Part shown: positions 9,300 through 18,650 of the stretch, piece by piece
How positions within the stretch are numbered: position 1 is the first letter of the stretch
Layout of the letters: every line of letters starts with the position of its first letter
Assembly: GCA_964414585.1 (NCBI GenBank)
Contig: CAYPXR010000093.1
Span: forward strand, 10,570 to 74,569
Direction: 5' to 3'
DNA length: 64,000 nt
From: DATEMU01 sp964414585
Lineage (GTDB): Bacteria > Planctomycetota > Phycisphaerae > UBA1845 > UTPLA1
Made by a program: the position numbers and the translations under genes
The notes under the pieces: model-generated
Seen by the model: the letters and a program-made list of their open reading frames with translations, nothing else
The model's database searches: none
Told to the model about the DNA's origin: nothing

Positions 9300-10820
9300 G
9301 TGACCAAACGAGGGCTCCTGGGATTCCTGCTGTTGGCTTGGCCGATCGCGGCCCTGGGCGCGGACCCGCCATCGACTCCGCTTGAATTCGCCGTCCGCTT
9401 CGATCCCGCGGTTCGCAGCGAACCTTTCACCGGCCGGATCATCTTTTTTCTTTCCAGCAAGACCGGCAACGAACCGCGAGTGTCGCACTCGTGGCTCAGC
9501 CGCCAGCCGGTTTTCGGTCAGGACGTGCGCGATTGGAAACCCGGCGAGGAGATTCGAATCACCACGCCCGCCGGCTATCCCTACACCCTGAACAAACTGC
9601 CGAAGAAAAAGTACGCCATTCAGGCCGTCATGCACACCAACCCCGACGAGCCGCACTCTGGCACCGCCGAGGGCAATCTGTACAGCAAACCGATCACGAT
9701 GGAAATCGACCCCGAAACCACCGGCGTCATCCAACTCAAGATCGATCAGGTCGCAGGGCCCGCCAAGCCGAAGATGAGCATACCGCGGACGAAGGAGATC
9801 AAGTTGAAAAGCGAACTCCTTTCGCGCTTTCACGGCCGCGATATCTTTCTCCGGGCGATCGTCCTCCTGCCGGAGGCCTATGAAAAGGAACCGGACCGCA
9901 AGTTCAATGCCCTCTATGTCATTCCCGGTTTCGGCGGCGACGAGCGCGAAGCCGCGATGTACGCGGCGTTTCTGGGAAAGTCGGAGGAGCCCTTCGTGCG
10001 CATCGGGCTCGCCGGCATGTGCGCCCTGGGTCATCACGTCTACGCGGATTCGGATAACAACGGGCCGTGGGGCGCCGCGCTCGTCGAGGAATTGATCCCA
10101 CATCTGGAGAAGGAATTCCGCCTGATTCCCGAGCCGAAGGCACGCCTCCTGACCGGTCATTCCTCCGGCGGATGGAGCAGCTTGTGGGTGCAGATCACTC
10201 ACCCGGACTACTTCGGCGGCGTTTGGTCGACGTCGCCGGACTCGGTCGATTTCCACGATTTCTCGGGGATCGATCTCTACAACCCCAAGTCGAATTTCTT
10301 CAAGGAAGCCGATGGCGAGAAATGGCCGATCATGCGCGACGGCGGGAACATAAGGCTGCGGCTCAAGGACTTCGCAAAGATGGAGGACGTGATCGGCCCC
10401 GGCGGACAGATGCACTCGTTCGAGGCCGTTTTCGGACCGCGCGGAAAGGACGGCAAGCCCGTGCCGCTCTGGGACCGCAAGACGGGCAAGATCGACGCCG
10501 ACGTGATGAAGGTCTGGCGGCGCTACGACATCGTCGACAAACTCCAGCGCGAATGGCCCACGCTCGGTCCGAAGCTCAAAGGCAAGATCACCGTCATCAT
10601 GGGCGACGAGGACAACTTCTACCTCAACGGCGCGGTCCACCGCCTCAGGGACGCCCTCGCCAAACTCGGCAGCGACGCCCGCGTCTTCATCGAGCCGGGC
10701 AAGGACCACGGCTCGATCATGTTCTCGAAGCCCTTTCGAATGATGATGGACGAGATGAGCGAACGGGTCTCGAAAGATCAATCGACGGGACGTCCCCCAA
10801 CGACTTCCACGGATAAATGA
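9300..10820 (+). CDS. Secreted esterase, esterase D/enterochelin esterase-like alpha/beta hydrolase
   Basis: Signal peptide MTKRGLLGFLLLAWPIAALGA from the GTG at 9300, which has a GGGAG ribosome binding site 8 bp upstream. In-frame ATGs at 9282 and 9285 overlap the previous stop and are possible alternatives. An N-terminal beta-rich domain (about residues 20-165) precedes a putative-esterase domain: oxyanion region YVIPGFGG, nucleophile Ser in GHSSGGW near residue 288, acidic residue in VIMGDEDNFY and His in GKDHGS near the end. The triad is therefore visible. The substrate is unknown. It probably works on the cell surface or in the periplasm, downstream of the glycan genes in the same transcription direction. 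Confidence 0.85.
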   Translation: MTKRGLLGFLLLAWPIAALGADPPSTPLEFAVRFDPAVRSEPFTGRIIFFLSSKTGNEPRVSHSWLSRQPVFGQDVRDWKPGEEIRITTPAGYPYTLNKLPKKKYAIQAVMHTNPDEPHSGTAEGNLYSKPITMEIDPETTGVIQLKIDQVAGPAKPKMSIPRTKEIKLKSELLSRFHGRDIFLRAIVLLPEAYEKEPDRKFNALYVIPGFGGDEREAAMYAAFLGKSEEPFVRIGLAGMCALGHHVYADSDNNGPWGAALVEELIPHLEKEFRLIPEPKARLLTGHSSGGWSSLWVQITHPDYFGGVWSTSPDSVDFHDFSGIDLYNPKSNFFKEADGEKWPIMRDGGNIRLRLKDFAKMEDVIGPGGQMHSFEAVFGPRGKDGKPVPLWDRKTGKIDADVMKVWRRYDIVDKLQREWPTLGPKLKGKITVIMGDEDNFYLNGAVHRLRDALAKLGSDARVFIEPGKDHGSIMFSKPFRMMMDEMSERVSKDQSTGRPPTTSTDK

Positions 10821-10866
10821 GAAGAATGACTCCGCCTTTTGAGTAGCCATTTGCGGAAACAAAATA

Positions 10867-10912
10867 AGAGTACCCCGTTCGCGCGGGGCTCCGCGTCGGC
10901 ACGGGGTACTCT
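10867..10912. terminator. Large hairpin between convergent genes, likely bidirectional terminator
   Basis: Perfect 12-bp arms (agagtaccccgt at 10867-10878 and acggggtactct at 10901-10912) enclose a 22-nt loop that itself contains a 5-bp hairpin (cgcgg/ccgcg). It lies between the esterase stop (plus strand) and the small minus-strand gene ending at 10996, so it can serve both convergent units. There is an A-rich run before it and only a short T tract after it. Confidence 0.6.
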
Positions 10913-10995
10913 CTTAGCCGCCACGCCATGGCGACGGTCGCTCTTGCGAATTTGACCCAAAAGTCTGGGGCAGACTTCAGGTCCATTGTCAATCC

Positions 10996-11106
10996 CTACA
11001 GCGGATTCACGGTCGGGAGGCGAAAGAACGCGACCTGAAACAGCCAGGTGACCGCCGCGATCGGCCAGAGGAAGAGCGTTCCAAGCAACAAGAACCATTC
11101 TGACAT
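10996..11106 (-). CDS. 36-aa single-span membrane protein downstream of pdhC
   Basis: Short frame on the minus strand starting at ATG 11106, with a strong ribosome binding site AGGAGA seven bases upstream. The product has 36 residues: MSEWFLLLGTLFLWPIAA, then VTWLFQVAFFRLPTVNPL. It is almost entirely one hydrophobic, Trp/Phe-rich helix with a short polar tail. It lies 125 bp after the stop of the E2 gene in the same direction and before the hairpin at 10867-10912, so it could be the last gene of the pyruvate dehydrogenase transcript or have its own promoter. I do not recognise the family. The start signal and composition argue for a real small protein. Confidence 0.6.
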   Translation of the reverse strand: MSEWFLLLGTLFLWPIAAVTWLFQVAFFRLPTVNPL

Positions 11107-11231
11107 CGAAGTTCTCCTAACATGAGCAGATTCGCTCGGCCCACATGAACCGGGGCCTGCACGCCCGAACTATATACAGAGCGCGTCATCAACAGTCAAT
11201 AGACAAAATAGTCCGAAATTGGGGAAATGGA

Positions 11232-12617
11232 TCAGGACACCAGCAGCAGATTCAATGGATTTTCCATGTAGGCCATGACGCTGCGGACAAACCGCGCGCC
11301 GTCCGCCCCGTCGATCACGCGATGATCGAAGGACAGAAACAGCGGCAACATCTTTCGGGCGACGATCTGCCCGTCGCGAACGACGGGCTTCAACTCCAGC
11401 TTGCCCATGCCGAGGATGGCGACTTCCGGCCAGTTGATGATCGGCGTGGCCATGGTCCCGCCAAGCGCGCCGACGTTGGTGATGGTGAACGAGCCGCCCC
11501 GCATGTCGGCGATGTCCAGTTTGAAGTCGCGGGCCTTCTCGCCCATCTCCTTCAGCTCCTTGGAAATCGTCAACAGCCCCTTGCGGTCGGCATCGCGAAG
11601 CACCGGCACCATGAGCCCCTTGGGCGAATCCACGGCAATGCCGATGTGGACATAATCCTTGAAGATCATTTCCGACCGCGCGTCGTCGAAGGAAGCGTTG
11701 AGCTGCGGGAATTGTCTCAGCGCCCCCGCGACCGCCTTCACGACGAAGGCGGTGAGCGTCAGCTTCGCCCCTTTATCGGCGAAGATCTCGCTCTGTTCCT
11801 TGCGGAAGGCCTCCAGGTCCGTCACGTCCACTTCGTCGCAATGTGTGACGTGCGGAATCGTCGTGACCGAACGCACCATGGCTCGCGCGATGGTCTTGCG
11901 AATCTGCGGGATCGCCTCGCGGCGGACCGGTCCCCACTGCGCGAAATCCGGAAGCGGCTCGGCACTGACCGGCGCGGACGGCGCGGCCATCGGACGCGGC
12001 GGTGCGGCGGCCGGGGCGGCCGGTCTGGCGGTTGAAGCCGCGGGCTTGGTGACGGGCGGCGCGCCATGTCCGGTCGGGCCGGCGAGCTGGTAGCGTTCCA
12101 GGTCCTCGCGGACGATTCGGCCGCCGGGGCCGGTGCCGTGGACCTGCCGCAAGTCGATTCCAGACTCACGGGCTTGTCGGCGGATGGCGGGCGCGGCGGG
12201 GATCGGACCGCCGTAATCGGGAACCGGCGCCTCGGCAATTTGCGCGGGTTGTTGAACGGCCGCGGGATGCGCGGCCGGGGCCTGCCGTGGGGCGGGAGCG
12301 CGAGGTGCGTCGTCTTCCTCGCTCGCGGCCGGTTTCTGCGGGGCGGCGGATTTTCTTTCGGCGGATGAGGCGGCGCCACCGCCGTCATCGACCGTCAGCA
12401 GCACCGAGCCGACTTTGACGGTGTCACCTTTCTTCACGTTTAGACTGGTGATCTTGCCTCCGAACGGCACCGGCAACTCTACGGCCGCCTTGTCCGTCTC
12501 GACCTCCATGACCATCTGGTCGGCCTTGACGGTGTCGCCCTCGGCGACGCTGACGTTGACGATCGCCGCTTCGTGAATGCCTTCGCCCAGGTCCGGTAGC
12601 TTGAATTCCTTCGCCAT
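11232..12617 (-). CDS. pdhC: Pyruvate dehydrogenase E2, dihydrolipoamide acetyltransferase
   Basis: 461-aa E2 subunit of a 2-oxoacid dehydrogenase complex; transfers acetyl groups from E1 to CoA through a swinging lipoyl arm. One N-terminal lipoyl domain (residues 1-80) carries the lipoylated Lys43 in ETDKAAV. Then come an Ala/Pro linker, a peripheral-subunit-binding domain (APAIRRQARESGIDL, GTGPGGRIVREDL, about 150-185), a second Ala/Pro linker and the catalytic core ending with the active-site motif HRVIDGADG. It is the third gene of the cluster, 54 bp after the E1beta stop. The E3 gene (lpd) is not in the window. The neighbouring alpha2beta2-type E1 supports pyruvate or branched-chain substrates; pyruvate is the likelier. 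Confidence 0.93.
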   Translation of the reverse strand: MAKEFKLPDLGEGIHEAAIVNVSVAEGDTVKADQMVMEVETDKAAVELPVPFGGKITSLNVKKGDTVKVGSVLLTVDDGGGAASSAERKSAAPQKPAASEEDDAPRAPAPRQAPAAHPAAVQQPAQIAEAPVPDYGGPIPAAPAIRRQARESGIDLRQVHGTGPGGRIVREDLERYQLAGPTGHGAPPVTKPAASTARPAAPAAAPPRPMAAPSAPVSAEPLPDFAQWGPVRREAIPQIRKTIARAMVRSVTTIPHVTHCDEVDVTDLEAFRKEQSEIFADKGAKLTLTAFVVKAVAGALRQFPQLNASFDDARSEMIFKDYVHIGIAVDSPKGLMVPVLRDADRKGLLTISKELKEMGEKARDFKLDIADMRGGSFTITNVGALGGTMATPIINWPEVAILGMGKLELKPVVRDGQIVARKMLPLFLSFDHRVIDGADGARFVRSVMAYMENPLNLLLVS

Positions 12618-12671
12618 CGTTACGCTTTCACTTCCTGTGGATGAATGTTGACCGCGCCAATTCCCACGACG

Positions 12672-13652
12672 TTAGTACCCGACCACTTCCCGCGCGGCCG
12701 TGACGACTTTTTTCGCGTCGGGCAGATACGGCCGCTCCTGATTGAAAAAGGGCAGTACCAGATCGTACCCCGTCACGCGCTGGATCGGCGCTTCCAGGAA
12801 CATCATCGCATTTTCGACGATCCGAGCGATGATCTCGGCGGCGGGACCGCAATTTCGAGGCGCCTCGTGAACCACGACGCATCGGCCCGTTTTTTTGACG
12901 GACTCGGTGATCGTTTGCGTATCCATCGGGACCAGCGAGAGCAAATCGATCAATTCGGCGTTGATCTGATGCTCCTCTTCCAGTTCCTCGGCGGCCTCCA
13001 GGACCGGCCGCATCGACGCGCCGTAAGAGATGATCGTGACGTCGCGACCCTCGCGGACCACGTTCGCCTTGCCGATCTCCATTGCCTCCGGTTCGTCCGG
13101 CACTTCCTCTTTGAACGCGCGGTAAGAGGCCTTCGGTTCGTAAAAGATCACCGGATCGGGATCGAGAATCGACGCCCGCAGGAGCGCCCGCGCATTGCGC
13201 GGTCCCGACGGGATCACGACTTTGAGTCCCGGCAGGTGCGCCCAGATCGCCTCGCGGCTTTCGCTGTGATGCTCGATCGCCCGGATGCCGCCGCCGTAAG
13301 GCATGCGGATGACCATGGGGCAGGTGTATCGACCGCGCGTCCGGTTGCGAAACCGGCTGGCATGATTTTCGATCTGGTGAAAAGCGTGGTAGCCGAATCC
13401 GGAAAACTGCATCTCCGCAATCGGTCGAAATCCGGCGAAGCACAGGCCGACCGCGACCCCGGCGATCGCCGATTCGGCGACGGGAAAATCGATGACGCGA
13501 TCGGGACCGAAGTCCTTGAGCAGTCCTTCGGTGATGCGAAAGACCCCCTCGTCCTGCCCGACATCCTGACCCAGGATGATCGTCATGGGGTCTTCCTTCA
13601 TCGCCTCGTGCAGGGCGAGGTTGAGCGCCTTTGCCATCGTCAGTTGAGCCAT
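12672..13652 (-). CDS. pdhB: Pyruvate dehydrogenase E1 component, beta subunit
   Basis: 326-aa transketolase-like beta subunit that forms the alpha2beta2 thiamine-diphosphate E1 enzyme with the product at 13712-14845. Family landmarks are the start MAQLTMAKALNLALHEAM, QDVGQDEGVFRITEGL, FPVAESAIAGVAVG (the Glu that activates ThDP lies here) and PMVIRMPYGGGIRAIEHHSES. The C-terminal transketolase domain has VREGRDVTIISYGASM and VVVHEAPRNCGPAAEI. Length is normal for the family. It sits between the alpha subunit (59 bp) and E2 (54 bp), so one operon is likely. Confidence 0.94.
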   Translation of the reverse strand: MAQLTMAKALNLALHEAMKEDPMTIILGQDVGQDEGVFRITEGLLKDFGPDRVIDFPVAESAIAGVAVGLCFAGFRPIAEMQFSGFGYHAFHQIENHASRFRNRTRGRYTCPMVIRMPYGGGIRAIEHHSESREAIWAHLPGLKVVIPSGPRNARALLRASILDPDPVIFYEPKASYRAFKEEVPDEPEAMEIGKANVVREGRDVTIISYGASMRPVLEAAEELEEEHQINAELIDLLSLVPMDTQTITESVKKTGRCVVVHEAPRNCGPAAEIIARIVENAMMFLEAPIQRVTGYDLVLPFFNQERPYLPDAKKVVTAAREVVGY

Positions 13653-13711
13653 CGACTACTCCGGTCTTGTTTCTTTCTACCGCAATCTCTGCGTCTCGGT
13701 GGGAGACACTC

Positions 13712-14845
13712 CTAATGAACGCTTCGATACACCTGCGAATCCTGGCTCTCCGAGTTGCCCTCGCCGTTCGACGCCGAATTCAGGTAAGCCTGGAACTCGG
13801 CATATTGTAATTCCAGATGGTTGGGCATCGTCGCGAAGCAATGATGGAACGGTTCCGTCACGCTCGGCTCGAATTTCTCCGCCTTGTCGATCGCTTCGCT
13901 GATCTCCCGGGTGACCTCTTCCTCCAGGACATCGCGGGCCTTGTCATCCATGATCTGATGTTTCTTGAGATACTTGTAGAACCGGGCGAGCGGGTCGCGG
14001 ACCTTCCACTGTTCGACCTCGTCCTCGGTGCGATACTTCTTGGGGTCGTCGGCCGTCGTATGCACGCCGAGCCGATAGGTCACCGCCTCAATGAGCGTCG
14101 GTCCGCCGCCGCTCTTCGCACGGGCCACCGCCTCGCCCGCGGCGACGATCATCGCCAGGATGTCGTTGCCGTCGGCCTGGATGCCGTCGAAGCCGTAACC
14201 CAGGCACTTTTGCGCGAGCGTCGGCGACGCGCACTGCTTGGCTCGCGGCAGCGAAATCGCCCATTGGTTGTTCTGAATGATGAAAACCAGCGGAAGTTTG
14301 AACGCCCCGGCGACGTTCATCGCCTCATGAAAATCGCCTTCGCTCGTTCCGCCGTCGCCGAGGAAACAGAGGACCGCCGCGCCGTCTTTCTTGATCTTGC
14401 AGCCCCAGGCGATCCCCGCGGCATAAAGACACTGGCTCGAGACCGGAACGCAAATCGGCAGGTCGCGCACATCCTTGGGCGTTTGTGCCCCGACCTCGTT
14501 GCCACCCCACCAGAGAATCAGCCTTTCAATCGGCCAGCCGCGATGGATCATCGCCGCCGGCTCGCGGAACGAGGGCACCAGCCAGTCCGTCTTTGCCAGG
14601 ACATACGCCGGTCCGAGCGACGCCGCTTCCTGACCCAGGGCAGGTCCATACGTCCCTATTCGCCCCTGACGCTGAAGTTTAAGCATCCGCTCGTCATAGC
14701 GCCGGGCCATCAGCAGCCCCCGAAGAAGCTTGCGAAGCTCTTGCGCGTCCAGCTTCGGGTCGAGCGCCGGATCGGCGTTCCCCTCGGGATCGAGGATGGA
14801 AAGCGATTCGACCTTGTTCGCGAGTTCGATCTTGCCTCGGGGCAC
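13712..14845 (-). CDS. pdhA: Pyruvate dehydrogenase E1 component, alpha subunit
   Basis: 377-aa ThDP-binding alpha subunit. The ThDP motif runs from GDGGTSEGDFHEAMN to IIQNNQWAIS. YDERMLKLQRQGRIGTYGPA and GQEAASLGPAY near the N-terminus are typical of the PdhA/BkdA family, as is the phosphorylation-loop-like region TYRLGVHTTADDPKKYR. It opens a minus-strand operon (alpha, beta, E2, small protein) and is divergent from the kinase gene, with a 211-bp shared upstream region. Branched-chain 2-oxoacid dehydrogenase is the alternative; I prefer pyruvate because no Bkd-specific neighbours are seen. Confidence 0.92.
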   Translation of the reverse strand: MPRGKIELANKVESLSILDPEGNADPALDPKLDAQELRKLLRGLLMARRYDERMLKLQRQGRIGTYGPALGQEAASLGPAYVLAKTDWLVPSFREPAAMIHRGWPIERLILWWGGNEVGAQTPKDVRDLPICVPVSSQCLYAAGIAWGCKIKKDGAAVLCFLGDGGTSEGDFHEAMNVAGAFKLPLVFIIQNNQWAISLPRAKQCASPTLAQKCLGYGFDGIQADGNDILAMIVAAGEAVARAKSGGGPTLIEAVTYRLGVHTTADDPKKYRTEDEVEQWKVRDPLARFYKYLKKHQIMDDKARDVLEEEVTREISEAIDKAEKFEPSVTEPFHHCFATMPNHLELQYAEFQAYLNSASNGEGNSESQDSQVYRSVH

Positions 14846-15023
14846 GCGCGTCCTCCCGTATTTTTCCCCTCATTCTTCAAGGGAAAGGGTTGGCTGAGGG
14901 TCCGACCGTCAAGTTATCTACGGCATGCCATTGTAGCCGATAGGCCCGCGTTGCCAAATCAATCGAATAGGACGGGCTCATGTTGTGAATTTAGACGCCT
15001 CTGGGTCAAGAGAGTGGAGCGGT

Positions 15024-15029
15024 TATAAT
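15024..15029 (+). promoter_or_regulatory. Perfect -10 box (TATAAT) ahead of the kinase gene
   Basis: TATAAT stands 27 bp before the chosen GTG start at 15057, with AGGAG (15043-15047) between them. No convincing -35 hexamer is present at the expected distance. The arrangement favours the downstream start over the upstream in-frame GTG at 14985. Confidence 0.5.
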
Positions 15030-15056
15030 GGGCGCTGCGGACAGGAGACTTACGGC

Positions 15057-17918
15057 GTGGAGGCCGCTTCGGGCATTCCGACTATTCCGGGCTATCGCCT
15101 AATCAAAAAGATCGGGCAGGGTGCGTCCGGAACTGTATGGCTTGCTGAAGAGCCGCTCTCCAGCCGTAAAGTTGCCGTAAAAATCTTGCCCAAATCAGCC
15201 GAAGGCAAGCAGAACATTGGCCGCGAACTCAACGGCATCCGCCAATTCCAACAAATCGCGCGCGGGCATCACGATATCGTTCAAATACTCAAGTTGGACG
15301 AAACCGAGGATTGCTGCTACTACTCGATGGAGTTGGCGGACGATGCCGCCACGTCGAAGCCGCTGACATCTTCCGATGGAGACGCTTCCACGTATGTTCC
15401 GTTGACGTTGAAACACGTCATCAGCGCTGAAGCCCCCCTCGATCCGGAACGCGCCCTGGACATTATCACGCACATTCTCCGTGGGCTGGATCACCTTCAC
15501 GCCAGGAAACTGATTCATCGTGACGTAAAGCCTGCCAATATCCTCTTCGTGAACGAACGGCCCGAGCTCGGCGATTTGGGCTTGGTCACGCCATCGGATC
15601 GAGAAGTGACACAAGTCGGCACCCCCGGTTACATGCCGCCGGGCGCTAAAGTGGATAAAACGTCCGATCTCTACGCCGCCGGAATCGTCCTTTATGAAAT
15701 GATTACGGGATTACGGGGCAGCGACTTTCCTACGTTGTCGGGCCGCCGTTTCAAGACCGATGCAAAAACGCGAGCGTTTCAAATTGCGAACGATACGGTC
15801 AAGCGGTCTGTCCGTCCGCTTGCCGGCGATCGCTTTCAATCGGCGCGGGACATGCTCGAACATATCGAAAACGCTCGGTCGGGCACTGCCCGCAATCGCA
15901 AACTACTGATAACAGCATCACTCGTCGTCATCCTGGGCTTGCTAATCGCAGTGGGCGGCGCGCAAGCCCGAAAGTACTTTGTTGCAAACCGACCGGAATC
16001 ATCTCCTTCAATCCCTCGTGCCATAACATCGCGGCAATTGTCCTACGAAGAAGGCGGAGCAGCGGGCACGATCCAAGTCGGTTATTCAGACGGCGCCGCG
16101 AAAAATCACAAATTTCCGACCCCAACGAAAGGTGTTGTCGTCGGAGAGTTTTCACCAGGTAAAACTTCTATTGCCGTAGGCTTCGAAGGGAAAGGCCCTG
16201 ATTCGGGAAAACTAGAAATCTTTGATGCGGCTGATTTCCGTGCGACCGATAACCCCATGCCCATCTTCGAAGAGACATTTTGTGACAATCCACCCGCCGC
16301 CTGGGACTTTCAAGATCACCCACTGATCTGTGCCATCAAGCCCCAATTGGCGGTAGACCTCGATGGGATCCCCGGCGACGAATTAGTGATCGCGGCGCTT
16401 CATGATGACGGTCCTTGCGAAGTTATTATCATGAAGCCTAACGGCCGGAAGATCGGAAGCTTCTGGCACTATGGATGGCTTACGGCTGTGCGGGCCGACG
16501 ATTTAGACAGCGATGGAAAGAGAGAACTAATTTGCTCCGGAGTTGCGAACTGGCGAGAATCTCCAACGCCATTTGGCAGGCGGAGCGAGGTGCTGCATAG
16601 TTGCATTATGGTCTTACGACCAGAATCCCTGGAATCGACGATCGGCTATTGGGGCCCCTTTGCTTGGATGTGCAAGGATTCCAAAGTCGCCCCGAGCGCG
16701 TACGGCTATCTCTTGCCCGGACAATCGCGTGACGATCGTTGGGATATGAAGAGCTGTGATGTTTTTCATGGACCCAATGGACCGACAATTCGAGCAAGGC
16801 TTAGCTTTGATCTGTTTCTGGACCTGAACGCCGATTTAACGCCAATTCGGGCCTTATTTGAAGCGTACGGCGGCCAACGAAATGCCACGCCACCGCCGGT
16901 TGACGAAATCTGGAAGAGAACTTGGCCGTCTGACAATTCCAGAAAAACTTTACCACCGCACTCTCACATAAGTGCTATCTCAGCGCGGATTCTCCCTCGC
17001 GCGAGTGGTCAAAAATCGAGCGAGCCTTCGCCGCTCAATGTGCTATTCGACAACGGCCGCGAAAAGTTGACAATGTTCTCGACTCCGCCTACTGCGGCCT
17101 TGGTTGGAAGATATCAGACAAATGAATCATTCGTTGCCGTCGGATTCGGTTCCTTAGGACCACTAAGCGGATCGATCGCGATCTACGACGCCAACGAGTT
17201 ATGGGAGTCCCTTTCGCCAAAGGCTACCACTGAGCAACGGGTATGCGAGCCGCCACCTGCACAATGGGGGGTTGGGAAGGAGGCGCTGCATTGTGCGCTC
17301 GCGCCCCTGCTTGCCGTCGACCTCGACGGTATTCCAGGAGATGAATTGTGCCTGACCTCCAACCACGATAACGGCTGTTCAGAGTTGATCATTATGAAGC
17401 CGGGCGGCGAGATACTTGGTAGATTTTGGCATCACGGTTGGATTGACGATGTTCGCGCTGCTGACCTCGATGGTGACGACCAGCCCGAGTTAGTCTGCAG
17501 GGCGTGGGCCACTCGGCGATCAAGTCCGCCTCCAGGAGACTCATCATCTCGACCCGACGCAAAAAGTTTGTTCACACTGAGTCCTCGCGAGGTCATGGGT
17601 GGGACTGGCCATTGGGGTCTGAATGAGTGGATGAAAAAGGATTCAAGAGTCACACCGCGTGCGTATGGGTATTTCGCGGAATACTCGGATTACAGCTTGG
17701 AAATTGTTGGGGGCCAGGGTGCCCCCATTATTCGGGTAACTCTTGGAAACAGCAATTCTTACATTGATTTGCGATGGAACCTCTCCCCAATCAAGGTCGG
17801 CTATTTCTCAGGATCGGCTGACAGGAGCAAGCCCCTTAGGTCAGCCGCCGAAATCTGGACTCGAACCTGGCCGCCCGACCCGGATTCCGCAAAAGATTCC
17901 TCCGCGAACGGGGAATAG
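15057..17918 (+). CDS. Transmembrane Ser/Thr protein kinase with duplicated extracellular repeat domain
   Basis: 953 aa from the GTG at 15057 (AGGAG ribosome binding site 9 bp upstream). The cytoplasmic kinase domain (about 10-275) has the Gly loop GQGASGTV (20-27), Lys42 in VAVKIL, catalytic HRDVKPAN (154-161), DLG in place of DFG, and VGTPGYMPPG where the usual APE is lost. One membrane span follows (about 282-303). The outer ~640 residues are two tandem copies of a ~320-residue unit, each with LAVDLDGIPGDEL (from 431 and 752), D-x-D-x-D-G calcium-type loops like FG-GAP repeats, a FWHxGW motif, and a closing EIW(K/T)RTWP. It probably senses an external ligand. It precedes an ECF sigma gene by 17 bp, a common planctomycete pairing. 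Confidence 0.88.
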   Translation: MEAASGIPTIPGYRLIKKIGQGASGTVWLAEEPLSSRKVAVKILPKSAEGKQNIGRELNGIRQFQQIARGHHDIVQILKLDETEDCCYYSMELADDAATSKPLTSSDGDASTYVPLTLKHVISAEAPLDPERALDIITHILRGLDHLHARKLIHRDVKPANILFVNERPELGDLGLVTPSDREVTQVGTPGYMPPGAKVDKTSDLYAAGIVLYEMITGLRGSDFPTLSGRRFKTDAKTRAFQIANDTVKRSVRPLAGDRFQSARDMLEHIENARSGTARNRKLLITASLVVILGLLIAVGGAQARKYFVANRPESSPSIPRAITSRQLSYEEGGAAGTIQVGYSDGAAKNHKFPTPTKGVVVGEFSPGKTSIAVGFEGKGPDSGKLEIFDAADFRATDNPMPIFEETFCDNPPAAWDFQDHPLICAIKPQLAVDLDGIPGDELVIAALHDDGPCEVIIMKPNGRKIGSFWHYGWLTAVRADDLDSDGKRELICSGVANWRESPTPFGRRSEVLHSCIMVLRPESLESTIGYWGPFAWMCKDSKVAPSAYGYLLPGQSRDDRWDMKSCDVFHGPNGPTIRARLSFDLFLDLNADLTPIRALFEAYGGQRNATPPPVDEIWKRTWPSDNSRKTLPPHSHISAISARILPRASGQKSSEPSPLNVLFDNGREKLTMFSTPPTAALVGRYQTNESFVAVGFGSLGPLSGSIAIYDANELWESLSPKATTEQRVCEPPPAQWGVGKEALHCALAPLLAVDLDGIPGDELCLTSNHDNGCSELIIMKPGGEILGRFWHHGWIDDVRAADLDGDDQPELVCRAWATRRSSPPPGDSSSRPDAKSLFTLSPREVMGGTGHWGLNEWMKKDSRVTPRAYGYFAEYSDYSLEIVGGQGAPIIRVTLGNSNSYIDLRWNLSPIKVGYFSGSADRSKPLRSAAEIWTRTWPPDPDSAKDSSANGE

Positions 17919-17935
17919 TAGGGCCGAGGGCAATC

Positions 17936-18514
17936 ATGGACCTGACCGCCTCTCAAACCTCAACGACCCTCCTTCGACAGGTGGCCGAAGGCGTAAGTCC
18001 GGCGGCGGAAGCGATCTTCTACGATCGCTACAGCCGCATGGCCCGCACGGTCATCCTTGGTTCCGGCATCCGCGCCCAGGATTGCGACGATGTGGTACAG
18101 GAAGCGATGATCGTCGCGGTCGAACGCCTCCGCGACGGCGGCTACCAGCGCGACAAGGGCGGCTTCAGGGCATGGTTCAAAGGCGTTCTGCGGCACAAAA
18201 TCGCTCACGCCTGGCGCGACGCCTCCCGCACGGTGACCCCGGCGGCGAGCCTTCCGGACAAGGCCGACTCGGCCCCCACCCCCGCCGAAGCCTTCGAAGC
18301 CGTCTTCGACGCCGAAGCGCAGGCCGTCGCCATCGAAGAAGCGTTGGATGAGATCAAGTCCGAAGTCGAGCCGACGACTTGGCAGGCGTTCGACCTGATC
18401 ACGCGCAAGGGCTGGACGCCAAAAGAAGTAGCGCGACACCTAGGAAAAACCCGTAGCGCAATCGACCAGGCCCTCAAGCGCGTCAAGGATCGCCTGATCG
18501 ACATGCTAAAGTAG
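17936..18514 (+). CDS. ECF-type RNA polymerase sigma factor
   Basis: 192-aa sigma-70-family protein. Region 2 covers about residues 20-90 (AAEAIFYDRYSRMARTVI, DCDDVVQEAMIVAVERL, FRAWFKGVLRHKIAHAWRD). Region 4 is at the C-terminus (TWQAFDLITRKGWTPKEVA, HLGKTRSAIDQALKRVKDR), giving a helix-turn-helix for the -35 element. It lies 17 bp after the kinase gene and is co-directional, so kinase-dependent control of this sigma factor is a reasonable inference, as for planctomycete ECF groups linked to Ser/Thr kinases. No anti-sigma gene is adjacent. Confidence 0.9.
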   Translation: MDLTASQTSTTLLRQVAEGVSPAAEAIFYDRYSRMARTVILGSGIRAQDCDDVVQEAMIVAVERLRDGGYQRDKGGFRAWFKGVLRHKIAHAWRDASRTVTPAASLPDKADSAPTPAEAFEAVFDAEAQAVAIEEALDEIKSEVEPTTWQAFDLITRKGWTPKEVARHLGKTRSAIDQALKRVKDRLIDMLK

Positions 18515-18650
18515 CGGCCGCGCGCCCCCGCCGGCTCGCCGCACTTTCCACTGCTCCAAGAAAAAATCACCAGGAGAATTCGATTTCGCAAAAGAACCCC
18601 TTTGCCGGTGGGAACTGTTTGGAAAGAACACTTAGGAAAGGATCCCCAAA

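Noticed and set aside
11145..15028. Long plus-strand frames opposite the pdh genes (11145-12035, 12645-13715, 13817-15028)
   Set aside because: Antisense to clear PdhC, PdhB and PdhA; no protein-like sequence; typical of high-GC DNA.
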